A stretch of DNA of 64,000 nucleotides, from positions 2,108,001 through 2,172,000 of the forward strand of contig JAGKQI010000105.1 in NCBI GenBank assembly GCA_018806915.1. The letters are read 5' to 3'. The notes beneath the pieces are model-generated. The model saw only the letters and a list, made by a program, of their open reading frames with translations. It searched no databases and was not told where the DNA came from. The position numbers and the translations under genes are program-made. The stretch is from Phytophthora colocasiae (lineage: Eukaryota > Oomycota > Peronosporomycetes > Peronosporales > Peronosporaceae). Numbering within the stretch: position 1 is the stretch's first letter; each line of letters starts with the position of its first letter. This document shows positions 1-10,533 of the stretch, in pieces.

Positions 1-381
1 TTGTGTCTGGAGGGTATCCACTGCTAGCAGTACCAAACGATGGCGGCTTCGGCTTCCATGTCGTGTCTGGAGGGTATCCACTGCTAGCAGTACCAAACGA
101 TGGCGGCTTCGGCTTCGATGTTGTGTCTGGAGGGTATCCACTGCTAGCAGTACCAAACGATGGCGGCTTCGGCTTCGATGTTGTGTCTGGAGGGTATCCA
201 CTGCTAGCAGTACCAAACGATGGCGGCTTCGGCTTCGATGTTGTGTCTGGAGGGTATCCACTGCTAGCAGTACCAAACGATGGCGGCTTCGGCTTCGATG
301 TTGTGTCTGGAGGGTATCCACTGCTAGCAGTACCAAACGATGGCGGCTTCGGCTTCGATGTTGTGTCTGGAGGGTATCCGC
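1..381 (-). repeat. 60-bp in-frame tandem repeat (about 6.3 copies) encoding FG repeats
   Basis: Near-identical 60-bp units run off the left edge; the only differences seen are single bases in the first and last copies. On the minus strand each encodes 20 residues containing one FG dipeptide and a SSGYPPDTT segment. The period is exactly 20 codons, so copy-number change does not break the nucleoporin frame. Confidence 0.95.
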
Positions 382-3300
382 TACTGACAACCGTCTTTGC
401 TGTAGTTGAATCAAAGTTAAACCCAGTGTCAGATGTCGAACTACCCGGTAAGTTGAAACCAGTGGTTGTAGCTGCACCACCAAATGAAAATCCAGTAGCT
501 TTGGTTGCAGCAACAGCCTCAGAGTCAGTTGACGGAGTTGCACCAAAAGAAAATGACGACGTCTTCGACGCATCTCCCGAGGACACAGGGAAAGAAAACC
601 CACCCGAACCAATCGAACCTGCGGATGTAGCACTCGCCGTCGTCACTGGTGCAACCACCTTCGGTGCAGCTGGGTTAGGAGTCTCACAAGAGCTGCACTT
701 AGCTGCCTCACGATCATTGTTGATCATACACACCGCGCACTTCCAGCTTCCCTCCTTGGCCGTAAATTTCGAAAATGCCGCCGCGATTTCTTCTTTCGAC
801 TTCATCTCGGCGGGTTTTGCATCTGACGGGGCTGGTGCATCGTCTTCTTCCTCAGAGTCTGAGTCATCAGGACCGAAAATCCAATCCACATACCACGAAA
901 CGAAATCGGCCTCGTAAATCTTTCCTTCCTTCTCTAGATTAGCCACGGTACTTGCGTGTTCGTCCTCATCGTACGTAGACCCCATCGCCTTGAACAGTTT
1001 TGGAAACAAATCCGAAGCGATATAATCGGTTCCGTCTGCCGCCATCGTGCGGAATGTAACTCTGGCGTTATCTTCTTCTTCCTTGCGCGCTTCTTCCTCA
1101 TCGCTCGACTCTCCGTCAGACTCAGCGAATTCGTTCTCAGCATCCTGACCGTACTCGTGCGAGATGACTTTCTTCGGTGAAGAGGGCTCCTTCTCTATAC
1201 TTCCGGTAGGTGATTTTCCAACGCTAGATTCTCCTTCGTCACCAGGTATTCCATCTGAAGAGGTTTTTACAGTGGTTCCTCCAAAGTTAAAACCTGTCGA
1301 AGAAGTTGCTGAACTTGTGAAATTAAACCCAGTGCCAGATGTCGAACTACCCGGTAAGTTGAAACCAGTGGTTGTAGCTGCACCACCAAATGAAAATCCA
1401 GTAGCTTTGGTTGCAGCAACAGCCTCAGAGTCAGTTGACGGAGTTGCACCAAAAGAAAATGACGACGTCTTCGACGCATCTCCCGAGGACACAGGGAAAG
1501 AAAACCCACCCGAACCAATCGAACCTGCGGATGTAGCACTCGCCGTCGTCACTGGTGCAACCACCTTCGGTGCAGCTGGGTTAGGAGTCTCACAAGAGCT
1601 GCACTTAACTGCCTCACGATCATTGTTGATCATACACACCGCGCACTTCCAGCTTCCCTCCTTGGCCGTAAATTTCGAAAATGCCGCCGCGATTTCTTCT
1701 TTCGACTTCATCTCGGCGGGTTTTGCATCTGACGGGGCTGGTGCATCGTCTTCTTCCTCAGAGTCTGAGTCATCAGGACCGAAAATCCAATCCACATACC
1801 ACGAAACGAAATCGGCCTCGTAAATCTTTCCTTCCTTCTCTAGATTAGCCACAGTACTTGCGTGTTCGTCCTCATCGTACGTAGACCCCATCGCCTTGAA
1901 CAGTTTTGGAAACAAATCCGAAGCGATATAATCGGTTCCGTCTGCCGCCATCGTCCGGAATGTAACTCTGGCGTTATCTTCTTCTTCCTTGCGCGCTTCT
2001 TCCTCATCGCTCGACTCTCCGTCAGACTCAGCGAATTCGTTCTCAGCATCCTGACCGTACTTGTGCGAGATGACTTTCTTCGGTGAAGAGGGCTCCTCAG
2101 CTCTAACTTCTGGATTTGCATGTGAGGTCGCTCCTGAAACCCTAGTTGCTTTATGTTCAAACGTCGATGCAGCCTTAACGAAGTCCACTTCACTCACCGT
2201 AGTGTCAACGAACGAAAAGTTGACTAATAGGCCCTCAGTGTTGGCGCATGAGATAATAGGAACAGGAGGATAGGAGTCTTCTTCCACGGGGACGAGGGTA
2301 GTCGAATTCAAATTGAGAGCGAACCCCATCGGGAAAGATTCTCCATCTTCGGCATTCATGGGAAGGCGTGCTTGATATTTTTCCAGCGGCTTCCACAGTT
2401 GCCATTCTCCACCATCAGGGTCTGAAACCAGCAACTCGATATCTGCACTTAGCGAGCAACTAATGAAGAACATTCTCCAGTCCGGTAAGAACACTGAAAA
2501 AAATTGGTGCCGTCTGTCCTCCACATCAAAGAACGCTACAACTTCATCTAGCTCCACACATTCATCCTTGTCGAAAATGCAAGCCAGCGCGCTCGTTTCC
2601 TCGTTTTCTTCATCATACTTTTGATATCCAGCCATAATTAATTCTTCCTCCGCCCAGTTGACGTGGTGCGCTTCAAGACCCAGCTCAGCGCACGGCTCTG
2701 GCTGAGCAATTGACCTAACAAACACGAGAGACTTCCGTGCATAAATGGCAATTGAACCATCAACCAAGCCAACTGCAATCTGCTCTCCAGATGGGGACCA
2801 GGAAATCGAAGCCGCGTCGGTCTGCGTGTCAACAAATTTTCTTTTACCTTCGAGTGTGCACACGACCACCTTCTTGTCGAGTGTCAAAACTGCCAATTCC
2901 TCGCTAGCAGAATCTGTGCACCACATGATTTCCTGTGCCTGCATCTTGGAAAAGGTGTGAAATGGTGCTGGAATCTCCTGCAGAAACCGTAGAATAACAA
3001 TGTTTTTAAGACGACGGCATTTTTTGAATGAGAACATTAGATCAAACAACAATTGCAACATGACGTACCGCCTCCTTGATGTGCGCGACTTCAAATAGTG
3101 CGATCGAGTCTCCATAAGCTACTGCAAGTGTCAGTTCATCTTGAGAGAGAGCGATCCAGTAAGCAATGGATGGCAGCTGGACTTCCTTGGCTACTGGTAG
3201 CTTGTGAATTTCATCCATCGTGAGCTTCTCGCCGTGGTCCATGGCCTCCTGTCGTCGCTTGCTGTAGTCGTTGCACGACTTCTCCAGCTCATTGTTCTCC

Positions 3301-3554
3301 GTCATCACGAAGCCTACATAAAAAAATTGAAACAAAAACGTGGAATCAGTAAATTATCAACTTTGAGAATCCATTCCGCACTCACCTGTCTCGGTTGCCA
3401 CAAAGCTCAAACCGAACATATTGCCGTGCTGCAGCAGCTGCGTCTTCTTGGAGGCCACCGAGGCGAAGCAGTTAGACGTAAAAGGCGACGAGTACGCCAC
3501 CTGCTGTCGGCCAGCGTCCAGCATGCGCACATGCTCCGTGTCCAGCTCCGCCAT
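1..3554 (-). CDS. Nup214/Nup159-like FG nucleoporin with two RanBP2-type zinc fingers (partial, 3 exons)
   Basis: Exons read 3554-3386, 3313-3069 and 2977 to beyond base 1; introns of 72 and 91 bp have GT-AG ends and keep frame. ATG 3554 is chosen because it opens the conserved-looking exon 1; an upstream in-frame ATG at 3617 is possible. The N-terminal third reads as a beta-propeller (e.g. ISWSPSGEQIAVGLVDGSI near 2830-2775; a PPVPIISCANTEG segment near 2270-2230), as in Nup214/Nup159. After it come acidic linkers, then twice a RanBP2-type finger (W-K-C-x2-C ... C-x2-C, near 686-748 and 1592-1654) followed by FG-type repeats (GFSFGG, GFNFGG, SFSFGA). The left edge enters 20-residue repeats each with PSFGTASSGYPP. 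Nup214 sits on the cytoplasmic face of the pore in mRNA export. RanBP2 fingers are known from Nup153/Nup358, so finding them behind a propeller is unusual. The FG part is certain; the family name is inferred. Confidence 0.8.
417..2098 (-). repeat. 906-bp in-frame tandem duplication inside the nucleoporin
   Basis: Bases about 417-1192 and 1323-2098 are nearly identical at an offset of 906 bp (302 codons). Each copy carries an acidic segment, an amphipathic segment, the RanBP2-type zinc finger and FG repeats. Few substitutions separate the copies, indicating a recent duplication. Confidence 0.93.
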
Positions 3555-3697
3555 CGCCAAGGGTGGTTTTTGGTAATGAATGTTGTGTGGGTGGATCAGA
3601 AAAGTTGTGTATGACACATAGTTTAAATGACTGATCCTAATTGGTTAAAATGATCTATCTAGTGATTGCGACCTTTCATCGTTAGATCCGTTCTACC

Positions 3698-4721
3698 ATG
3701 GCAGGGAACAGCAGCACTGCGGAGGTGCTGGAAGACAGTCTAGGTGAGCCTGATGTGAAGGTATGAACGGTATATGTGTCCATTTAGTTGGTATATTGAT
3801 TGTCACCATCACAAATGCCCATTGCTAGGTTATTCTGCTCGGTGATTCGGCCGTTGGGAAGTCCAAGTTGGTAGAACGATTTATGATGAACGAATATCAG
3901 CCACGACAAGTGCGTTTGTTGTGTAGATGTATAGAAAAGAGGTTGGCTGATGATGATTCATTTAATTTTTCGCTTTGTAGTTGTCGACGTTTGCACTGAC
4001 GTTGTACAGGAAGGAGGTGGAGATAGACGACGACAAAGGGAAACGCATGGTGAAAGTTGGTGTGTGAAGACTACGCTAAAGGAAGATTTGCATGAATACC
4101 GGTACCTTACGATCACTCTGGTTGATAGATTTCTGGGATACAGCTGGACAAGAGCGGTTTTCTAGTATGCATCCATCGTACTACTACGGGGCTACAGCGT
4201 GTATCCTGGTGAGTTGGAATTCAAGTAACTACCTGTGTTCACCACGTGACAGTGAACTTGTGATAGGTTTTCGATGTTACGCGGAAGGTTACGTACCAGA
4301 ACTTAGCAAACTGGTACAAGGAGTTGCGCGAATACTGTGAAAATATCCCGTGTTTCCTGGTTGCGAACAAGATCGACGTTGATATGAACGTTAGTGTGAT
4401 AGTCCTGGCCACTACTAGCCCCTTATGTGATCAACTCAGTTTGTTTATCGGCATGTGACTTGTAGGTGACGAACAAAAAGTTCAAATTTGCTGAGACGCA
4501 CAATCTCGAATTCGGCTTCGTCTCCGCTGCTGACGGGACGAACGTAGTCAAGGTATTCAAGGAAGCTGTTGAAGCCGCGTGTAAGTTCAAACGGGAGGGT
4601 GGCGATTTCATGTCAGACGTGCTTGACCTGCTTGGAGAAGGAGCAAGTGAGTCGTGCTTATTTCCTATCAATTATTTTCTGTCTTCTAACATTCAAATGT
4701 TGTTGCTTTCGGTTAGAATGA
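3698..4721 (+). CDS. RABL2: RABL2-like small GTPase (7 exons)
   Basis: Exons 3698-3760, 3829-3909, 3981-4059, 4129-4208, 4267-4389, 4466-4646 and 4717-4721 join with GT-AG introns to about 203 residues. The P-loop GDSAVGKS is at residues 26-33, the switch II block DFWDTAGQERF at about 75-85, the NKID base-recognition motif at 135-138 and SAADG at about 162. The DFWDTAGQERF form with the LSTFALTLY segment and a C-terminus without prenylation cysteines fit RABL2, which in other eukaryotes works with the intraflagellar transport machinery at the ciliary base; oomycete zoospores are flagellated. The final exon supplies only one residue completion and TGA. It is head-to-head with the nucleoporin gene, with about 140 bp between the two ATGs, so they probably share a promoter region. 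Confidence 0.9.
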
Positions 4722-4962
4722 CTACTGAACAAATATGCTCTCGTGCTGGAGAGGGTAAATCGCTAGATTATCGGATATGGCAACTATTATTTTTATCAGT
4801 TGTTGTCTAAAACGCATTAACAAATTAGTTGGTCGATTGTCACTTTCGGTTGTTGGCTAATTAGGGCTGTTGACGATACAGATTTGGACGGAAAGATGCG
4901 ACGGACACTAAACAGCGACACATTAGGTTTTTTAAAAAGGCAGTATACAAATTTTATATCCA

Positions 4963-6339
4963 ATGAAATCACTGCGCAGGCAAACCCTCTCAAGCCACTC
5001 AAAAATTAGAATCGAAATGGAGACCACAGACGCTACCCGCTTGCGAACGTGGGGAATGTGTGACGATAGCACAGTTGGGAGCGACTCAAGCGAGGAGGAC
5101 AATGACATAGATGATGAGTGCATGATCCATCGGGACCGTCGGAATGCCTATTCCAACGCACTTAAACTTAAAGTGCTAGAAGATATCAATGCTGGCATTA
5201 AAATTACCCATGCCGCGAGGCTACACGGTATCAAGTCGAGGACAGCGGTGCATCGATGGACAAAGCAAGAAGCTGAAATAAGGGAGGCGTGCAGCAACAA
5301 TATACGATCTAAGTGTACGTTGTGGGGGCACGGAAGAAACAATTTGTATCCTCATTGAGACTAGATCGAACAGTGGATCAAATCCATGCGAAGAGATGAC
5401 TTTCCGCTAAAAACCTCTCATGTACTGGCGTTTCTTCGAGAAGAATACGGTACCTTCACAAGAGAATACCTAAAACAAAATTATGAGGAGAGCTTAGGGC
5501 GGATGATTCGGCGGATCGTTCGGCAGCGGGGCTTTTCATTTAGACGCCCTTCCAAGTCTATCTTGTCGACAATAGACCTTGAAGCAGAGCAGCGGAGATT
5601 CGCGAGTGACGTAGGCTCAAAGGTCAAGGCTACGTATGAACGGGAACTCATCTTCAACGCTGATGAGACTGCAGTTTACTACGACGACACCCCCACACGT
5701 ATAATCAGTGAACGTGGCGCCAAGAAGGGGATGAAAATCAAGGGGAGGACGCGTTCGGAGAGAGCTACTGTACTGCTAACTGTGTCGGCTACTGGCCGTA
5801 AACTGCGCCCTTTAATGATCTTTAAAGGAGAGCCTGGCGGCAGGGTGGAAGAAGAGATTCGCGGTATTTCTGGCAGGGTGGTGACAGCTGTGCAGACAAA
5901 TGCATGGATGGACTCTCGGGTGTGGTGCGGTTCTTTCGTCGAGGAAACGTGGGGTGATTTCGTAAGTGATACCCAGCCTGGCCCTCTTGCGCTCTACGTC
6001 GACAATCTTAAGTGTCACGTTAGTATGGAGGCCCAGGAGGCGCTGGCTGCTTGGGGCACCGAGGTCGTCCCACTACCGAAAAACACGACTTCTGTTCTCC
6101 AGCCTCTTGATGTTGGAGTTATGGGGCCCTTTAAGCAGAAGCTACGCGCCCTAACACTATCCTACGAGCTTACCATGATTGGATCAAGGAGCAATCTGCC
6201 ACTCCGTGAACGTCTTCTAAAGCTTCAGCGTCTTTCAGCTCCCGAGAAACGAAAGCTCCTCGTTGAGCGAGTGATTGCCGCATGGGACGCCGTCAGTGAA
6301 AGTAGCATAAAGAGAGCTTGGCATAAAGCTGGATTGTAG
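4963..6339 (+). pseudogene. pogo-like transposase (DDE_1 type) with two in-frame stops
   Basis: Residues read from 4963 to 5355 hold a helix-turn-helix (NALKLKVLEDINAGIKITH then AARLHGIKSRTAVHRW). The same frame resumes at 5365 and runs to 6339 with the catalytic domain: NADETAVYYDD (first Asp), LALYVDNLKCH (second Asp) and VLQPLDVGVMGPFK (third Asp, about 35 residues after the second), a DDD triad as in pogo. Frame is unchanged across the break, which is just TGA (5356-5358) and TAG (5362-5364); each could come from one C-to-T change. No in-frame intron of GT-AG type removes them (a 50-nt candidate, 5315-5364, shifts the frame). Probably inactive unless read through. Confidence 0.88.
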
Positions 6340-6426
6340 ACCAATTAGGACAGGGGACGTCAACAGTCTGTTGCCTTGGAACCCTGGCACCAAGGTCACT
6401 CGTCAGTGATTAACTTTACCATTTTG

Positions 6427-6497
6427 GCCATGGGGGGAATTGAACCCTCGTCACTTTATCAAAAATAGAAGTCACTACCGGTTGAGCTATTATGCGA
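6427..6497 (-). other. tRNA-like sequence with A and B box motifs inside the pogo-like element
   Basis: On the minus strand TAGCTCAACCGG (6478-6489) fits the Pol III A box and GGTTCAATTCC (6437-6447) the B box, at normal tRNA spacing. Acceptor and anticodon stems do not pair well, so this is a tRNA relic or a SINE head rather than a working tRNA. Confidence 0.45.
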
Positions 6498-6818
6498 CTA
6501 TTTATTTGCCCCAAGGTTCATTTTATTGTGCATGTCTCGATTATATTTGACGTAATCGGATTGGCTATATATCTAAAATGGCTACAAGCGTCACACATTT
6601 GTGTCCGTACCCATCGCTATACAAAAGAAAAACCTAACGCGTCACATCTTTCCGTCCAAATCTGTACTTTTGAATTGATTTGGATAGGTGAGCACGGGGC
6701 CGAACTATGAACTGTGCATCAACATCGCCGACTGTACTTATTTGAGTATAATCCATTGTAGTGTGAGTTATTCGCTAAGCTTTGGCTGAGTGCGCTATAA
6801 GGCTGGCTACCTGTAGTA

Positions 6819-8302
6819 CACCCTTTCTCGGGCAAAATGGCACATTTTCTAAGCAGTGTGGTTTTTAATCACTCGTGCAACTTAATATTTTCTCTATTAA
6901 GTACGATTTTAAAGCAAAGTGGCGAAGAACGATTTGCTTCTCAAGCAAAATGGCGCGAAGCAGTTTCGGCCACCAACTTCACTGGTTTCAATGGCTCATA
7001 CCGGACCTCATTTCCCGCTCCGGTCCTCATTTCCCCCATTGCGCTACAGCCCACACATGACTGACCCCACCACGCCTTCTCCTTCTACCGAAGCCAAGGA
7101 GAACGAGCGCAATAGCGCCAAAAAGCGAGTCCTGGATTTTTTTTTAGACGGTCAAGACTGGAAAAGCACCGCTCGCTTCAACAAAGTGCCCATGACTACT
7201 GCCCGTCGAGTCATTTCGAAGGGTAGTATCGAGAAGCTGGTACGCGGTGGAGTTCGACCGTCTTATGTGAAAATGACAGTGGAAGTGTTGCAGAAATTGG
7301 AGGAATACTTGAGAAGGCGGACATGAAGCTCGAGGATATGAAAGAGCGGCTACTCAGCGAAATGGACGTCAACGTAAGCGTCTCTTCAATTTATCGTGCG
7401 CTCCACGGTATGCTCTACACGATCAAGGGTTTGCGCATCGAGAAATCTACGATGAATAGCAGCGACAACAAGGCTAAGCGCATGGGGTTCGCCAAGGTGC
7501 TGAACTTGCACGTTACAGAAAGTAACATGGTCGTCTACCATGACGAAACTAACTTTAACGTCTACCTGACACGCAAGCAAGGCTGGGCCAAGAAAGGGAC
7601 CACGCAGTCATCCAGATGCCGCCGTCCAAGGGAAAGAACTTGCGCGTCCAGTGCGGTGTGTTTCCAGGCAGCGGGTTGGTGCTCATGCGAACCCACGACG
7701 GCGGTATACACATGGACGAGAATGCGAGGTTTGTTGCCAATTTGTTCGTCGAGGCGCTAAACACGGACGAGTACAAGGAGAGCTACGGCGGCAAGAAGGT
7801 GGTCATTGTGACCGACAATGCACCGGCACACAGCCAAGTGGAAACGCTAGCCCGGGAAAAGCTCGTTGCCGATGGCATTGTCAACAGCAACAAGCTAGTT
7901 ATTCTTCGTTTAGCGCCATATAGTCCTATGTGTAACGCAATCGAGGGCTGTTTTAGTGTGCTGAAGGCACACATGAAAGGACATCTGGCTACAAAGCGAC
8001 AAGAATTTTTGGTGCGCGGTGAGTATGATTCCCTCACAGCACACAAGACAGCGCTTCTGAAAGAGGCGGTCGAAGAGAGCAAGCATGTTCTAACGCAGCG
8101 TTTGGTGTGGCGCATGGAGAGACACTGCTTGAAGAATATCTTTTTAGCGGAGAGAGGCGAAGACGTGTCGTTAGGGGACGTTGGTTGGGAAAAGAATCGT
8201 ACTTAGCCACATTGCCTAAAAAACCTTATTATCCGATTTTCGATTTTTTGAAAAAAAAAACACTTTGCTGGAAAAATGTGCCATTTTGCCCGGGAAAAGG
8301 TG
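6819..8302 (+). mobile_element. Tc1/mariner-like DNA transposon, 1,484 bp
   Basis: The left end CACCCTTTCTCGGGC then AAAATGGCACATTTT is matched imperfectly by the reverse complement of the right end at 8262-8302. TA flanks both sides (6817-6818 and 8303-8304). The encoded transposase supports the class. Confidence 0.9.
7057..8206 (+). pseudogene. Tc1/mariner-like transposase (DDE_3 type) with two frameshifts
   Basis: Three reading-frame pieces form one protein. The first (to 7326) has a helix-turn-helix region; the second (7323-7610) continues with VVYHDETNFNVYLTRKQGWA, holding the first catalytic Asp; the third (from about 7605 to 8206) has VVIVTDNAPAH (second Asp) and APYSPMCNAIEG (catalytic Glu, about 42 residues on). 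One lost base near 7310 and another near 7600 separate the pieces. The longest spacing and the HDETNFN motif suggest a divergent lineage. Start 7057 is a likely ATG; earlier ones exist. Confidence 0.85.
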
Positions 8303-8659
8303 TAGTTTTATGCATTTATTTGCAATAAAAACTAAACATTACCCACCTTGGTTCACCGAGATTAACTACAACTATTGGGGATCTGAAAGAACGACAAATA
8401 AAATAGAGGAGACTACTTCAAAAAAAGTGGAAACGTTGAACAAACGGTAGCGTAAGCACAAATGGACTATGCATTCTTAGGTTTCCTTCAAACAAAAGAA
8501 CAGATTCGTAATGCACTGTAATAAATTTGCGAAACTTTACAGCAAACTCTTTATTTCAGTAAATTCATCCGTAAATACCCACGGATAGCGTACCCCCATG
8601 CCCGACGTGGCAGGTAATCCGGAAAGTAAGATGTATCTGATTCGTTGCCTTTATCGCAT
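8303..8659. other. No gene recognised
   Basis: AT-rich spacer between the Tc1-like element and the next remnant; nothing recognisable on either strand. Confidence 0.5.
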
Positions 8660-9262
8660 ATTTATATTGGTATTAAAGCAACTCTCAACGGCGGCAGTTG
8701 AGGGACTGGTTCAGTGGCATTTTCAAAGAACGAGTTAGTAGACGTGAGCAGCTCCGTAAATGTTGGCTGTGTAGTTATTGGGGTCGCTGGATGATTAAGG
8801 TCGACACGCTCGCTGAAACTTGCATCTCTGGCCGTGCCTGAACTGCCGTAATTTTTCTTGTGAGATTTTGTCTTACGTTTCATGGACTTCTTGGACTGTA
8901 GTGGGGCTGGTTCTAACACTCTTGCTCTCGAGTCCTCTGCAATGCCACGACGAGTCAGCCAGTGAGCATGGAAACCTGTAGCTTCTTTTGTCGAGTAGAT
9001 TTTACAAACTCGATGAGGTCATGCACACAGGGTCTTCCTTTTGAGCGGCGGAAGTACCAGTACAGGGTGCGGTAAAAGTTTTCTTGGTAACAATTTCCAC
9101 AGCCTGTTTCCACAAATTTGCGGTTTCGTTCAAAGCGTATCTGCTGATGAACATTACTACCGCCGAGTACCGCTCGTCTTGTAAGATGTGAGAACTTTTC
9201 AGACATCTCGCTCGATATCTAAATTTGTGTTCTTGATACAAGCTTGCCACGATGACAGGAGT
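8660..9262 (-). pseudogene. Unrecognised frameshifted coding remnant
   Basis: Three overlapping minus-strand frames appear to be one degraded protein: one with DERYSAVVMFISRYALNE, one with GRPCVHDLIEFVKSTRQ and one with a Lys-rich tail (SMKRKTKSHKK) followed by a Ser/Thr/Pro-rich end. The order and charge pattern suggest the C-terminal half of a transposase, but no catalytic motif is visible and I do not recognise the family. Confidence 0.4.
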
Positions 9263-9278
9263 TGCCTCTGAAGTTCAG

Positions 9279-9480
9279 TCGTTTCTGTGGCAGCCAGTTG
9301 TCCGAGTAACTTCGGGAACGATCTCTGGAACTGCGTTGGTCAATCATCGATAGTCAAGATATCTGCATTTGTTGACCAATTTGCACTTTTGGTTGGCAGA
9401 ATTTGAAGATGAGTAGGAAGTCTTCTTGAGTGCAGACTTTAAGATGCATGCCATGTATTATATGGAAACCCAGAGAAGAA
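9279..9480 (+). pseudogene. Fragment of the CRN-linked trypsin-like domain
   Basis: With stops and shifts this reads like the start of the protease-like domain found elsewhere in the window (LWQ-PVVRV ... SGTALV ... LLTNLHFWLAEFE). It is diverged from all other copies and lacks a header, so it is an old remnant. Confidence 0.6.
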
Positions 9481-9611
9481 GCTGGGTCAAGCTTTTGCGC
9501 CGTGAGCAAGATGAAGTCTTATCTGTAAAAGCTTCTTTTTCATCCGTTCCTGGATTCAACATCTTTATCACCTTGATGATCCATGGAGGTCGTTGCTTTC
9601 ATACATTAATT

Positions 9612-10318
9612 AAAACGCTCTACAGCTCAGCAATGTAAGCCGAAAGTGAACTGCGAAAGGAGACACAACTGTCGCATCAGAAATTCTTGAGGAAGATGCC
9701 GAATATGAAGGACACCCCCAATTACCTTTTGTCCTCCTTTCCTCATTTCAGAATCCATCAGTTGAAGGAACGATGATCAAGCTCTTCTGTGCGATTGTCG
9801 GTGAGGCAAACGCTGTGTTTGAAGTCGACATTAGCGACGCTGAGACCGTTTCTGCGTTGAAGGAGGCTATCAAGAAAACGATGCCAATCACATTGAAATA
9901 TGTTGATGTCAATACGCTGCAGCTCTATCCGGCGAAGATGCCAGACGGCAATTGGCTGCTAGATGATAGTGCTGCGGCACGTGATCTAATCGATAGGAAA
10001 ATTCATGACGATACCAAGGCGATCATTGCAGATTCGAAGATATTGAGACCAGCGTGGCGAATTCGAGATGAATTATCAGCGGAAAAGACCGGGTGGAATT
10101 GGCTCCTGAAGTGGTTGACGATAGCTCCGAAGATTAAGACGAAGCAGATTCACGTGTTGGTGAAGGTTCCGGATATGATGACTGGTACTTTGCCCTTGTG
10201 TGCTGTTGCTCCTGAAGCTCAATGGCGTCTGTGGCAGTCGATCGTCCAAGTATCTTCAAGAACGCATTCTGGAACTGCGTTTGTCTTGCATCGAGCACGA
10301 AAGCTGTATTTGATGAGG
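9612..10318 (+). repeat. CRN gene duplication, copy 1 (second copy 25217-25924)
   Basis: About 707 bp are nearly identical to 25217-25924, including 160 bp of 5' flank, the promoter-like site and the CRN start. Differences are a few point changes and single-base indels, so this is a recent segmental duplication. Confidence 0.93.
9743..9749 (+). promoter_or_regulatory. Oomycete-type initiator (Inr) TCATTTC
   Basis: TCATTTC lies 24 bp before the CRN ATG at 9773 and follows a pyrimidine-rich stretch. This matches the TCAYTYY-like initiator known from oomycete core promoters and would give a very short 5' leader. The same site is retained in the duplicate near 25348. Confidence 0.6.
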
Positions 10319-10336
10319 TTGGACGATGACCTATGA
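9773..10336 (+). CDS. Crinkler (CRN) effector-like protein with truncated trypsin-like domain
   Basis: 187 residues. The N-terminus MIKLFCAIVGEANAVF with LQLYPAK at about 50-56 (a variant of the LFLAK motif) and IHVLVKVP at about 125-132 (the HVLVxxP motif) define a CRN header, a ubiquitin-like domain; the family is named for host-cell effects in plants and usually acts in the host nucleus. After a short linker the protein enters a domain starting WRLWQSIVQV, with a GTAFVLHR strand, and is then cut off at LYLM followed by an unrelated tail. That cut lies just where the other copies show the putative catalytic His segment. No hydrophobic signal peptide stands out. Either a header-only effector or a truncated pseudogene. 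Confidence 0.78.
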   Translation: MIKLFCAIVGEANAVFEVDISDAETVSALKEAIKKTMPITLKYVDVNTLQLYPAKMPDGNWLLDDSAAARDLIDRKIHDDTKAIIADSKILRPAWRIRDELSAEKTGWNWLLKWLTIAPKIKTKQIHVLVKVPDMMTGTLPLCAVAPEAQWRLWQSIVQVSSRTHSGTAFVLHRARKLYLMRLDDDL

Positions 10337-10411
10337 CAAGTTGTCATTGCCAGCTTTACCAGTACCAGCCACATATATGTGTGATTGTATTTTTCACCGT
10401 GGCAATCTCGT
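10317..10411 (+). repeat. 95-bp dispersed repeat (also at 19588-19678)
   Basis: The stretch from GGTTGGACGATGACC to GTGGCAATCTC is almost identical at both places, each time directly beside CRN/trypsin-like sequence. It is probably part of another family member's protease-like domain. Confidence 0.8.
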
Positions 10412-10533
10412 ATCCTGTTAGCGCTGCACGCACGCCTTCTTGGTTAATTCCTCGTATCCTAGTTATTAGTCCGGTTATCAATTCTATTGGTAACTGATTC
10501 AACACAGCGGCTGGGTCCATAGCCTCAGCATCT

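Larger units (their letters stand above)
4879..6664 (+). mobile_element. pogo-like (Tc1/mariner superfamily) DNA transposon, 1,786 bp
   Basis: Terminal inverted repeats start CAGATTTGGACGGAAAGATG at the left and are matched exactly in reverse complement at 6645-6664. The element is flanked by TA on both sides (4877-4878 and 6665-6666), the TA target duplication of this superfamily. It contains a pogo-type transposase and, near its right end, a tRNA-like sequence. Confidence 0.93.

Noticed and set aside
3..917. Long plus-strand ORF with repeated SGGYPLLAVPNDGGFG peptides
   Set aside because: It is the antisense reading of the minus-strand FG repeats and zinc-finger region; the minus frame has FG motifs, W-C-C-C-C fingers and splice-consistent upstream exons.
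5315..5364. 50-nt GTACGT...CTAG intron that would remove the two stops in the pogo transposase
   Set aside because: Its length is not a multiple of three and joins to a frame with a stop; the protein lines up without it.
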